From positions 434,001-498,000 of the forward strand of contig NZ_JAHVAO010000001.1 of the NCBI RefSeq assembly GCF_019264345.1: a stretch of 64,000 bases of DNA, written 5' to 3'. Below, in pieces: positions 17,260 through 25,855 of this stretch. Every line of letters starts with the position of its first letter. The stretch's first letter is position 1. The position numbers were made by a program, and so were the translations under genes. Below the pieces are notes generated by a model. It saw only the letters and a list, made by a program, of their open reading frames with translations, was not told the DNA's origin and ran no database searches. The stretch is from Marinobacter arenosus (GTDB lineage Bacteria > Pseudomonadota > Gammaproteobacteria > Pseudomonadales > Oleiphilaceae).

Positions 17260-18732
17260 ATGAGTCTTATGAGCGACAGAAAAGCCCAACGCCGGGAGCT
17301 ACAGAAGCAACTTTCCGAAGCGGATTCCTACCGCCGGTGGTACGCCATAGCGGAGAAGCTTGATGATCTGGACGGCACATCAATCTGGCGCGAAGAAGCC
17401 GGCAGCGAACTGCTGCATGAAAGTCTGCTCAGAGAACACATCAGCGCCATGGCGCGGTGCCGAAACCGTGGCGACACCCGAGGGCTGACGCGCGTATTGC
17501 AGGAAAGCGTGTACCGGCACCTTGGTGAAATTGCCAATCCGGATCTGTACGCCGTCGCCTGGACCGGCACCAAGCTCGTGGTTACCGAGTTCCTGGACGA
17601 AGTGGAACGGTCCATGAACTTTGTCTGTGACCATGACATGCCCGGCGTGTCGATCGAACAGAAACTGCGGCTGTTCCGGGATGCCGAACGGGTGTATGGC
17701 CGGCCTGCCCTGATGCTGAGCGGCGGGGCGGCCTTCGGCATCTACCACATTGGCGTTACCCGGGCGCTCTGGGAGGCCGGGCTGCTCCCGGATGTGATTG
17801 CCGGCTCAAGCATGGGCGCCATTGTGGCCGGCGCTATCTGCACCCGGAACAACCGCGAGCTTGAAACCTTTTTTACCGAGCCCGGCGAGATTCACCTGAA
17901 CGCCTTCCGCTGGCTGGAGCCGGGGCGCATCTGGCGTAAAAAGCACGCCATGGATCCGTCCCACCTGCTGGACCATATACGGACCAACATCGGCAGCACA
18001 AGCTTCAAGGAAGCGGAGGTTCACAGCGGGCGAACCCTGAACATCTCGGTGTCCCCCACCCGAACGCGCCAGAAACCCCGCCTTCTGAACAGCCTGAGTT
18101 CACCGGAGGTCCTGGTGGATTCTGCCATCCTCGCCTCCTGCGCAGTACCAGCGATTTACCCTCCGGTGACTTTGCGGGCGCGGGATCTTGAACGGGGGTC
18201 CACCGGTGCCAAGCCCTACATGCCGACCGAGCGCTGGATTGACGGCAGCGTGCACGGTGATCTGCCACTGATGCGCATGGCCCGTCTGCACAACGTCAAC
18301 CGGACCATCGTGAGCCAGGCCAATCCCCACGTGCTACCTTTCATCAGCCACCACCACGAGCGAGGCCCCAAGGCCACGCTGAAACAGGTAGCTGCTTCCA
18401 TCGCGCACGCCCAGGTCGCCACGGCCCTCAAACTGAGTCGCAACAATGCGCCGTCCTCGGTGATTCGTCCGCTGCTGGAACAGGCCCATGCCATGACCAC
18501 CCAAACCTACCTGGGTGACATCAATGTCCATTTCCCGTTCCGCCCCCTGCTGTACCGGAAACTGCTCGCCAACCCCAGCCGGGCCGATCTGGACATGTTC
18601 ATCCGGCTCGGTGAGCAGGCCACCTGGCCACGCATGGCCATGATCCGCGACCAGACCAGAATCAGCCGAACCTTCTCAGACTGCATCGCCCGGTTGGAAA
18701 CCGCCATCCAAACCCAGGTCCGGCCGGAGTAA
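17260..18732 (+). CDS. Patatin-like phospholipase with DUF3336 domain
   Basis: A lipid acyl hydrolase of about 490 residues. An N-terminal DUF3336 domain (about 1-140) precedes a patatin domain with GGAAFGIYHIG (~155), the nucleophile motif GSSMG (Ser ~183) and the dyad Asp in DGSVHGDLP (~328). This architecture is shared with eukaryotic TGL/SDP1 triacylglycerol lipases. The DUF3336 part has hydrophobic stretches and may associate with membranes. ATG 17260 follows the upstream stop by 4 nt; a GTG at 17146 would run inside the previous gene. Confidence 0.9.
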   Translation: MSLMSDRKAQRRELQKQLSEADSYRRWYAIAEKLDDLDGTSIWREEAGSELLHESLLREHISAMARCRNRGDTRGLTRVLQESVYRHLGEIANPDLYAVAWTGTKLVVTEFLDEVERSMNFVCDHDMPGVSIEQKLRLFRDAERVYGRPALMLSGGAAFGIYHIGVTRALWEAGLLPDVIAGSSMGAIVAGAICTRNNRELETFFTEPGEIHLNAFRWLEPGRIWRKKHAMDPSHLLDHIRTNIGSTSFKEAEVHSGRTLNISVSPTRTRQKPRLLNSLSSPEVLVDSAILASCAVPAIYPPVTLRARDLERGSTGAKPYMPTERWIDGSVHGDLPLMRMARLHNVNRTIVSQANPHVLPFISHHHERGPKATLKQVAASIAHAQVATALKLSRNNAPSSVIRPLLEQAHAMTTQTYLGDINVHFPFRPLLYRKLLANPSRADLDMFIRLGEQATWPRMAMIRDQTRISRTFSDCIARLETAIQTQVRPE

Positions 18733-18736
18733 TCTC

Positions 18737-19618
18737 TTGGAAACAACCCGAATCAAGGGACTCAGCATCGCAGCCCTGGGCGTCCTGTTCATCACACCCG
18801 ATGCGCTGCTGGTCAAGATCACCTCCGTGGACCCGGTGGTTTTCCTGTTCTGGCGGGGCCTCTTGCTGGCGATCAGTTTCCTGCTGATCAATAGCGTTCG
18901 CTATCGCTCTCGCCTGGTTTCGGAGATGCGAAACTGCGGTTGGAAAGGACTGTTCTGCGCCACCGCGTTTGCCATGAGCACTCTCGGTTTCGTGGTGGGC
19001 ATGAAGAACACCGCCGCCGGGAACGTACTGGTAATCCTGAACACGGCTCCCGTGATCGCCGCCCTGATCGCCTGGCTGTTCTGGAAAGAAACCCTGCCGC
19101 TGCGAACCTGGGCCATCATTGTCGTCTGCGTCATTGGCGCAACCATCATGGCGATCGGGGAATGGGGGCGCGGCGAACCCCTGGGGCTGTTCATGGCGTT
19201 TGTCGCAGCCACCGCACTGGCGTCCAACCTGAACGTGGCCCGGTCGCGCCCGGACGCCGACATGAGTGTAATGCTCATGTTCGGGGCCCTGATGCTGGCA
19301 GGAGCCGCCGCAGCGGCCGGCGGCGCCCAGATTCCGTCGCTCCGGGACAGCCTGTTCATCGCCCTGCTCTGCCTCGTGTTCCTGCCCGTTGCGGCAACCC
19401 TGATCCAGATTGGTCCCCGCTACATTCCCGCCGCCGAAGTCAGCATGATGCTGTTGCTCGAGACCATCATCGGCGCCTTCCTGGTGTGGCTTTTCCTCGG
19501 CGAAGTCCCAACGCCCCTGAGCCTGGTTGGCGGGCTCATTGTCCTCTCTGCGTTGGCCGCCCATGGCTGGATTGAGGTGTCCCGGTATCGCGCCCTGAGA
19601 ACCCAGTCTTCCGAGTGA
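18737..19618 (+). CDS. EamA/DMT family transporter
   Basis: An inner-membrane carrier of 293 residues with about ten hydrophobic segments in two EamA repeats (about 8-145 and 150-285). The end-of-repeat motif FWKETLPLRTWAIIVVCVIG and its counterpart FLGEVPTPLSLVGGLIVL are clear. The substrate is unknown. The start is TTG, 4 nt after the phospholipase stop. Confidence 0.88.
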   Translation: METTRIKGLSIAALGVLFITPDALLVKITSVDPVVFLFWRGLLLAISFLLINSVRYRSRLVSEMRNCGWKGLFCATAFAMSTLGFVVGMKNTAAGNVLVILNTAPVIAALIAWLFWKETLPLRTWAIIVVCVIGATIMAIGEWGRGEPLGLFMAFVAATALASNLNVARSRPDADMSVMLMFGALMLAGAAAAAGGAQIPSLRDSLFIALLCLVFLPVAATLIQIGPRYIPAAEVSMMLLLETIIGAFLVWLFLGEVPTPLSLVGGLIVLSALAAHGWIEVSRYRALRTQSSE

Positions 19619-19646
19619 TCAACAGACCGCGTTCCTGACCGGCCGC

Positions 19647-20777
19647 TTACTGCGGCGGCACCAGCACAAAGTTCCCGACATGGGTTTTCTTGAGAAACTC
19701 TTCCTGTGCAGCCGCAATGTCCTTCAGGTCAAAGACTTTCGCGACGAGGGGGCGTATTTCCCCGTTCTCGATATACCCGATGAGGTTTGAGAAAACCGGC
19801 TCATCCCAGGCGGTGCACCCGATGAGCGTCAAATCCTTGAGGTAAAAATCACGCATATCGAGCGTGGTGATTGGCCCGGCAATGGCACCCGACGATGCGT
19901 AGCGACCGCCACGGGCCATCAACTTGAGCAACGGCCCGAATTGTTCGCCCGCGACGTTGTCGATAACAACATCCACCGAGGACTCGCCAAGCGCCTTGAT
20001 CAAGTCCGAATCCCGCGGGACCACCTGATCGGCTCCGAGGCCCCGGACCTGCTCAACCTTATTCGCACCCGCGACCGCTATAACCCGAGCGCCCCGACGC
20101 TTCGCCAACTGGACCACCGCAGACCCAACGCCGCCAGAGGCCCCGGTAACCAGTACCCGGTCCCCTGCGTTTACACCCGCGCGATGCAGCATGTTCTCTG
20201 CCGTGCCATAGGCGCAGGGGATGGTCGCAAGCTCCACGTCGGTCCAATCGCAATCGACCTCGAACACCTCGTTTGCCGGCACCTTGACGTACTGGGCGAA
20301 CGCCCCATCAAAATCGGAAGCCATCCAGAGGTTGTCGAGGGAATCAAAGCCGTTGAGGCGCATACAGGCCCGCACGAGCACCCGCCTGCCGATCTCCGGC
20401 TGGGCGACTCCGTCTCCCGCCGCGACGACCTCGCCACAGCAATCGGTCCCCTGGATGAGCGGGAACGGCGTTGTCTCGTTCCAGCCACCGTCTTCAACCT
20501 CGGAGTCGCCTGCAGCGTCTGACAGTTGTTCCGTACCACCTTCCACCGACGAAGAATACCAACCCAGGCGGGTGTTGATTTCCGTGTTATTGACCCCCGC
20601 AGCCAGCACCCGCAGCAAGACCTCTCCGGGCCCGGGCACAGGTATCGGAACGTCCCGGTAGTCAAGCTTGTCGTACCCACCGTTGCCCGTCGTGACCACC
20701 GCCTTCATGGTGGGCCGATCGCCACGAGATTCAAAACGGTCCGGGTTGCTCGCTTTCAGATAGCTCAGATCAGACAT
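19647..20777 (-). CDS. MDR-family zinc-type alcohol dehydrogenase/quinone reductase
   Basis: A medium-chain NAD(P)-dependent oxidoreductase of 376 residues. The GroES-like domain has VPGPGEVLLRVLAAGVNNTEI and the insert QGTDCCGEVVAAG. The Rossmann fold reads VLVTGASGGVGSAVVQLAKRRG, which is typical of quinone oxidoreductase-like members. The structural zinc Cys cluster is absent. GGAGG precedes the ATG at 20777. The substrate cannot be read from the sequence. Confidence 0.88.
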   Translation of the reverse strand: MSDLSYLKASNPDRFESRGDRPTMKAVVTTGNGGYDKLDYRDVPIPVPGPGEVLLRVLAAGVNNTEINTRLGWYSSSVEGGTEQLSDAAGDSEVEDGGWNETTPFPLIQGTDCCGEVVAAGDGVAQPEIGRRVLVRACMRLNGFDSLDNLWMASDFDGAFAQYVKVPANEVFEVDCDWTDVELATIPCAYGTAENMLHRAGVNAGDRVLVTGASGGVGSAVVQLAKRRGARVIAVAGANKVEQVRGLGADQVVPRDSDLIKALGESSVDVVIDNVAGEQFGPLLKLMARGGRYASSGAIAGPITTLDMRDFYLKDLTLIGCTAWDEPVFSNLIGYIENGEIRPLVAKVFDLKDIAAAQEEFLKKTHVGNFVLVPPQ

Positions 20778-20818
20778 TCAGCCTCCCTGGTGGGTGGAAA
20801 ATGCCATTCTCTCACACT

Positions 20819-21229
20819 TCAGCCGATCCACCGGGAAGCGCCAAAAACCACGACGCCGGCGCCGAAAACAAACTGGCAAATAATCAGTACCCGAAAGGCG
20901 GTGCTGTAGCGAATGATGATGCCGGTACGACCGGAATCGTTGGCAAAGAGCCGGCTGCGCTCGGGAAACGTCTGTTCCAGTTCTTTCAGGGCGGGGATCG
21001 TGAGGCGCAAAAGGTGCTGGCTCCGCACATCCACCAGCCAGAACACCAACGCCAGCACGATGATGAACGACCCCAACAGAACCAGAAGGACAGGGTTGAA
21101 TTCCCGGTCGATGGCGGTGAACACGCCACCGTCGGCGAAGATCGACAGAAGTACAAAGAAATTGAAGCCCTTTAACCGCTGTTCCGCATTGAATTTGAAA
21201 TGGTCCCAGAGGTACTGCCATTCATCCAT
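20819..21229 (-). CDS. Membrane protein of unknown function
   Basis: A 136-residue protein with two adjacent hydrophobic segments (FNFFVLLSIFADGGVF, LLVLLGSFIIVLALVFWLV), a soluble charged stretch and a C-terminal membrane segment. AGGG is 7 nt from the start. I do not recognise the family. Confidence 0.7.
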   Translation of the reverse strand: MDEWQYLWDHFKFNAEQRLKGFNFFVLLSIFADGGVFTAIDREFNPVLLVLLGSFIIVLALVFWLVDVRSQHLLRLTIPALKELEQTFPERSRLFANDSGRTGIIIRYSTAFRVLIICQFVFGAGVVVFGASRWIG

Positions 21230-21299
21230 GTCATGCCCTTATTGTGTTGCCGCCTTCACCATAATTGGCGTGCCGTTTCCTGATTCACCTGCTGGAAGC

Positions 21300-21605
21300 T
21301 TACTCGAAGACTGGCCTCATAAAACTGCGCTCATAGCTTAATACACACCGGGTGTCCTTGGCGTACTTGAAGGCCGCCTGGCACTCGGCATCTTTAAACG
21401 AGGCCTCCCGATACTGCTCGTAAGCGGCCAGCGACTCGAACGTGAATAACGCGAGCGCGACGTTGTTGGCCCCCTCGGAGGGCAAAAAATACCCGTGATG
21501 CTGACCGCCAAACTTCTGGACCAGAGGGACCCACAGCTTCGCGTAGTGCTCGAATTCTTCAACTTTGTGGGGGTCAATAATGTACTTCAGATAACAGGTA
21601 ACCAT
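21300..21605 (-). CDS. NIPSNAP family protein
   Basis: A small cytoplasmic protein of 101 residues with a dimeric alpha/beta-barrel pattern: VTCYLKYIIDPHKVEEFEHY, then ALFTFESLAAYEQYR. NIPSNAP proteins resemble antibiotic-biosynthesis monooxygenases but lack a known reaction. GAGAG precedes the start. Confidence 0.85.
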   Translation of the reverse strand: MVTCYLKYIIDPHKVEEFEHYAKLWVPLVQKFGGQHHGYFLPSEGANNVALALFTFESLAAYEQYREASFKDAECQAAFKYAKDTRCVLSYERSFMRPVFE

Positions 21606-21820
21606 CTGAGCTCTCTTGTTTGTGCCGCTTATTGGTTGAACCGATCCAGGATTCCCAGCAAACCCGGCTTTTATTTCTTCTTGCAGAGACTGGATTTGGT
21701 TTTAGGTTTGTCCGATTGTCGGCATTTCGTTAGCCCCTAACGCCTGCCCGCATACGCGGCTACGGAATGGAGGCGGCGCTGCACTGAAGTGGCCGTCTCT
21801 GTGCCTTTTCTGGTTAACAG

Positions 21821-22174
21821 TCACCCCAGTGGCTGAAGACTTGCCCCACACCAGAAGCAATTTCGCCGTGTTTTCTTAACCTGCCGGCCGCAATCCGGGC
21901 AATCAGATCCTTGAACAACGTCATATTTCCCATCTTCCCTGCCATCCCGAAGATCTATTTGGGTCATTTTCTCTTTCAGCCGGGTTTCGGAGAATCCTGT
22001 GGCACGCTCTAACTCTTCAAATAACGCATGGCAGAGCAAAGACAGACGATCTACTTTTTCCTCCAACTCATTAATCGAACGGAGCGCAGTTTTGGCGTCT
22101 ATCTGTGCGTCGCCACTTTTCCTTCTATTTTGTGCAATTTCCAGGTGTTGGAATGCATCCCAAAAACGTGACAT
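21821..22174 (-). CDS. Unknown protein with C-terminal zinc ribbon
   Basis: The 117 residues have a coiled-coil N-terminal half (INELEEKVDRLSLLCHALFEELE) and end with a C4 zinc ribbon (CPDCGRQVKKTRRNCFWCG). AGGGA lies 8 nt before the start. The gene and flanks are less GC-rich than the surroundings and lie just beyond the 3' end of tRNA-Leu, which suggests, but does not prove, horizontal origin. The 263 bp between it and the tRNA hold no gene I can support. Confidence 0.65.
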   Translation of the reverse strand: MSRFWDAFQHLEIAQNRRKSGDAQIDAKTALRSINELEEKVDRLSLLCHALFEELERATGFSETRLKEKMTQIDLRDGREDGKYDVVQGSDCPDCGRQVKKTRRNCFWCGASLQPLG

Positions 22175-22437
22175 CGTCGATTTCCCTATCTTAGAACAGT
22201 GATTAGAAAGCGCACTTCGCTAATGCAAAAGTGCGACAGCTTCATTATGTCGAGTCGTCGCTGGGCCAACGATCAGCTCATCCCTATTTAAAAACAAAAG
22301 GTTATCTGAACCACCTCTGCGGGGCAATGTAATCACTTAGCAGACGCATTCGACATGGGCCGTAACGAACAGACCAACATGGCGGCGCACCTTCAAAAGC
22401 GTGTGGTTGTCGATGTTAGTGCGGAAAACGTGGGGAC

Positions 22438-22524
22438 TGGTGCTCCGGGCCGGAATCGAACCGGCACGACCGTGAGGTCGAGAGATTTTAAGTCTCTTGT
22501 GTCTACCAATTTCACCACCGGAGC
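22438..22524 (-). tRNA. tRNA-Leu (UAA)
   Basis: An 87-nt tRNA with acceptor GCTCCGG/CCGGAGC, long variable arm (CGACCTCACGGTCG), T-loop GGTTCGATTCC and encoded CCA. The anticodon loop ACTTAAAAT gives TAA, read as leucine. Confidence 0.97.
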
Positions 22525-22602
22525 ATCGGAGGGGGATCAAGACGGGCAGAATTGTATAAGGGCCGGTTCGGTAACGCAATTCCGATTCCGGGCGGGCAAA
22601 AC

Positions 22603-23247
22603 TCAGGCGCTTGCCGGTTTAACGGCCCTGCCCTTGTACACGTAGCCCGCGATTCTCGGGGTTTTGGGGATGTAGAGATTTTCCAGTTCGGTTACCTGGA
22701 ATCCTGCCGCCTCGATCAGCTCTGAAATGGGCCGGTTAAGATGGCAGCCGCCGGCGACCTTTTTCCAGGCGGGAGTCACGCGGTGTTGCCATGTCCGGGT
22801 TCCGGTATCCGGGGATTCCCCGTGTTCCAGGAAAAGCAGCTCGCCTTCCGGTTTCAGCACCCGCATCATCTGATCGAGGGCGGCCCTCCAGTCCGGAATG
22901 GTGCAGAGGGTGAAGGTCAGCAACACGGTGTCCACGCTTTCGTTCTCGAGCGGAATCTTCTCGCCCGGCAGGTCCAGCCACTCCACGTTCACGGCGGAGC
23001 GGGACAGATTGTCCTGCGCCTTACGCCGCATCCCCTCGGAAGGTTCCAGGCCGTAAACGAGATCGACCCGTTCCGGGTCGTAGAATTCCAGGTTGATGCC
23101 GGACCCCATGCCGACTTCGAGAACAACGCCCCGCGCCCTGGGGACCACCTGGCTCCGCAGCTTCATGACCTGGCCATTCGAGCAGACCCAGTCGATCAGG
23201 TGGGGAAGGATGCGTTCTTCGTAAAAGTTCATCGGGTTCACCATCAT
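22603..23247 (-). CDS. Class I SAM-dependent methyltransferase (UbiE/METTL7-like)
   Basis: A 214-residue methyltransferase. SAM motif I is VVLEVGMGSGINLEFY (~41), with the acidic residue in GLEPSEGM and motif IV-like SVDTVLLTFTLCTIPD. The C-terminus has HLNRPISELIEAAGF, as in phospholipid N-methyltransferase/UbiE-like families. The substrate is unknown. Alternative starts lie at 23244 and 23232. It diverges from cydA. Confidence 0.85.
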   Translation of the reverse strand: MMVNPMNFYEERILPHLIDWVCSNGQVMKLRSQVVPRARGVVLEVGMGSGINLEFYDPERVDLVYGLEPSEGMRRKAQDNLSRSAVNVEWLDLPGEKIPLENESVDTVLLTFTLCTIPDWRAALDQMMRVLKPEGELLFLEHGESPDTGTRTWQHRVTPAWKKVAGGCHLNRPISELIEAAGFQVTELENLYIPKTPRIAGYVYKGRAVKPASA

Positions 23248-23417
23248 TCTCGGGTGTCAGGGGGGTGCGACAATCTGCCCTACCTGATTTGTCCATGTTT
23301 TTAGTAGCATGGCAACTATCTGCCGGTAATAACAACCTACAACATGCGCCCAGGCAGCGGCCGAACGGGATTGCGGTTCCCCGTTTATTGAGATGCATGA
23401 GTTACCGGAGGGTTCCC

Positions 23418-24851
23418 ATGGAGCTAGATCCTCTCATCCTTTCGCGAATCCAGTTCGCCTTTGTGGTGTCATTTCACGCCATTTTTCCGGTGTTCACCAT
23501 CGGGCTGGCCTCCTACATTGCGGTTCTCGAAGGCCTGGCCTTCAAAACCGAGAACCCGGTGTGGGTGAAACTGTCGGCCTTCTGGACCAAGGTGTTCGCC
23601 GTGGTGTTCGGTATGGGCGTGGTCTCCGGCATCGTGATGTCCTTTCAGTTCGGTACCAACTGGAGCAACTTTGCCCAGGCGTCCGCCAACTTCCTTGGGC
23701 CGGTACTCAGTTATGAGGTGGTCACGGCGTTCTTCCTGGAAGCGGCGTTCCTCGGTGTGCTGTTGTTCGGGCGGGACAAGGTTCCGGCGGGGCTGCACCT
23801 GTTTGCCGCCGTCATGGTCGCCACCGGCACCTTCATCTCCTCGTTCTGGATTCTGGCCGCCAACAGCTGGATGCACACCCCCGCGGGTTTCGAGCTGAGA
23901 GAAGGCGTCATTCACGTGACCTCCTGGAGCGACGCGCTGTTCAACCCCTCTTTCCCCTACCGGTTCCTGCACATGGCCCTGGCTTCCTTCCTCACTGGCG
24001 GGTTTGTGGTGGCCGGGGTCAGTGCCTGGTACCTGCTGCGTGGCCGGGAGGTGGAAGCCAACCGCAAAGCGCTGTCCATGTGCCTGTGGCTGCTGCTGTT
24101 TATTGCCCCGGCGCAGGCCGTGGTTGGTGATTTCCACGGTCTGAATACCCTCGAACATCAACCGATGAAGGTTGCAGCGATGGAGGGCAACTGGGAAACC
24201 TCGCGAAACGTCCCGCTGTTGCTGTTCGCGATCCCGGATCAGGGCAGCCAGAGCAATCTCTATGAAATCGGTATCCCCAGCCTCGCCAGCATGATTCTGA
24301 CCCACGAATGGGACGGTGAGGTGCCCGGCCTGAACGAGGTGCCGGTGGCGGAGCAACCGCCCGTTGCCATTGTGTTCTGGTCCTTCCGGGTGATGGTGGG
24401 GCTGGGTCTGCTGATGATCGCGTTCGCGGTAACCGGCCTGATTCTGCGTGCCGGTGGGCGTTACTACCGCAATCCTTGGTTCCTCCAGGGGCTCCGTTTC
24501 ATGAGCGTCGCGCCATTCCTGGCGGTTCTCAGCGGTTGGTTCGTCACTGAGATTGGCCGTGCGCCCTGGCTGGTTTACGGCGTGATGACTCAGGCGGAAT
24601 CACTGACGCCCTCGCTGACCGGCGCCATGGCATTGTTCACCCTGATCGGCTACATCGTGGTTTATGGCCTGGTGTTCACCGCGGGGCTCTATTACCTGAT
24701 GCGGGTGCTCTACGTTGGCCTCGAAGATCGCCACGACGAAGAGGAGCATGAGGCGGAACGGCCGAAACGACCGTTCTCGGCCGCGCACGTACCGTTCGAG
24801 ATTGACGAGGGCGACCAGCCCCGCACACCCGCCAACCAGGGAGGCCATTGA
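23418..24851 (+). CDS. cydA: Cytochrome bd-type quinol oxidase subunit I (CIO type)
   Basis: The haem-bearing subunit of the terminal oxidase that reduces O2 with quinol at the inner membrane, 477 residues. Features are RIQFAFVVSFHAIFPVF (haem b595 ligand His), the GGFVVAGVSAWYLL helix, the quinol-loop entry and GRAPWLVYGVMTQAESLTP, characteristic of the short Q-loop, cyanide-insensitive branch. GGAGG precedes ATG 23418; the frame is open further upstream but without relation to the family. First gene of cydABDC. Confidence 0.95.
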   Translation: MELDPLILSRIQFAFVVSFHAIFPVFTIGLASYIAVLEGLAFKTENPVWVKLSAFWTKVFAVVFGMGVVSGIVMSFQFGTNWSNFAQASANFLGPVLSYEVVTAFFLEAAFLGVLLFGRDKVPAGLHLFAAVMVATGTFISSFWILAANSWMHTPAGFELREGVIHVTSWSDALFNPSFPYRFLHMALASFLTGGFVVAGVSAWYLLRGREVEANRKALSMCLWLLLFIAPAQAVVGDFHGLNTLEHQPMKVAAMEGNWETSRNVPLLLFAIPDQGSQSNLYEIGIPSLASMILTHEWDGEVPGLNEVPVAEQPPVAIVFWSFRVMVGLGLLMIAFAVTGLILRAGGRYYRNPWFLQGLRFMSVAPFLAVLSGWFVTEIGRAPWLVYGVMTQAESLTPSLTGAMALFTLIGYIVVYGLVFTAGLYYLMRVLYVGLEDRHDEEEHEAERPKRPFSAAHVPFEIDEGDQPRTPANQGGH

Positions 24852-24853
24852 TT

Positions 24854-25855
24854 ATGGAACTGTTCGACCTGCCCCTGATCTGGGCGTTTATTATTGGCTT
24901 CGGCATCATCATGTACGTGTTGATGGACGGGTTCGACCTGGGCGTCGGTATCCTCTTTCCGTTTGCACCGAACGAGGAAGCCCGTGACACCATGATGAAC
25001 ACGGTGGCGCCGGTGTGGGACGGCAACGAAACCTGGCTGGTGCTCGGCGGGGCCGGTCTGCTGGCCGCCTTTCCACTGGTTTATTCTATCCTGCTCCCGG
25101 CACTGTATATCGGGGTTTTCCTGCTGCTTGCCGGGCTGATTTTCCGGGGGGTCGCCTTCGAGTTCCGGTTCAAGGCCCGAACCTCCCGGTACCTCTGGAA
25201 CTGGGCATTCGCCGGGGGCTCTACGGTCGCCGCGTTTGCCCAGGGTGCCGTGGTGGGCAGCTACATCCAGGGGTTCGAAACCGCCAACGGCGTCTACGTG
25301 GGCAATGCACTCGACTGGCTGACCCCGTTCACGGTCCTGACCGGCCTGGGCATGCTCGCTGGTTATGCGCTGCTGGGTTCGACCTGGCTGATCCTCAAAA
25401 CCGAGGGGCGTCTGCAGGCGTGGGCCTACCGCATCACCCTGCCCCTGCTGGCTGGCGTTCTTGTGGTGTTCGGCATCATCAGTGTCTGGACGCCGTTCGT
25501 TGACGACATGGTGCGGGAGCGCTGGTTCAGCAATCTCAGTGTGATCTGGATTCTGCCGGTACTCACCCTGCTCTGCGCCTTCCAGATCTTCCGTTCGGTG
25601 CGGAATCGTTACGAAGGCATGCCTTTTGTGGCCACCATGGGGCTGTTCATCACCACTTACCTGGGCCTTGTGGCAAGCCGCTGGCCCTATGTGGTGCCGC
25701 CGGAGTACACCTTGTGGGACGCCGCCTCCGCCTACGAATCCCAGCTCTTCCTGCTGCTGGGCCTGCTGTTTGTAATCCCGATCGTGCTGGTCTATACCGC
25801 ATGGACATACTGGGTTTTCCGCGGCAAGGTTCGTGCGGGCGAGGGCTACCATTAA
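24854..25855 (+). CDS. cydB: Cytochrome bd-type quinol oxidase subunit II
   Basis: A 333-residue membrane subunit partnering CydA. It starts MELFDLPLIWAFIIGFGI and contains MDGFDLGVGILFPF and WDGNETWLVLGGAGLLAAFP, both strongly conserved in CydB. ATG 24854 is preferred over the overlapping TTG at 24848. No cydX-like small gene follows, since cydD begins at the next base after the stop. Confidence 0.95.
   Translation: MELFDLPLIWAFIIGFGIIMYVLMDGFDLGVGILFPFAPNEEARDTMMNTVAPVWDGNETWLVLGGAGLLAAFPLVYSILLPALYIGVFLLLAGLIFRGVAFEFRFKARTSRYLWNWAFAGGSTVAAFAQGAVVGSYIQGFETANGVYVGNALDWLTPFTVLTGLGMLAGYALLGSTWLILKTEGRLQAWAYRITLPLLAGVLVVFGIISVWTPFVDDMVRERWFSNLSVIWILPVLTLLCAFQIFRSVRNRYEGMPFVATMGLFITTYLGLVASRWPYVVPPEYTLWDAASAYESQLFLLLGLLFVIPIVLVYTAWTYWVFRGKVRAGEGYH

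Noticed and set aside
21720..21790. attC-like sequence (GTTAGCCCCTAACGCC) near the zinc-ribbon gene
   Set aside because: It has an inverted GTTAG/CTAAC pair but I could not find the matching outer and inner boxes of an integron attC site, and there is no integrase.
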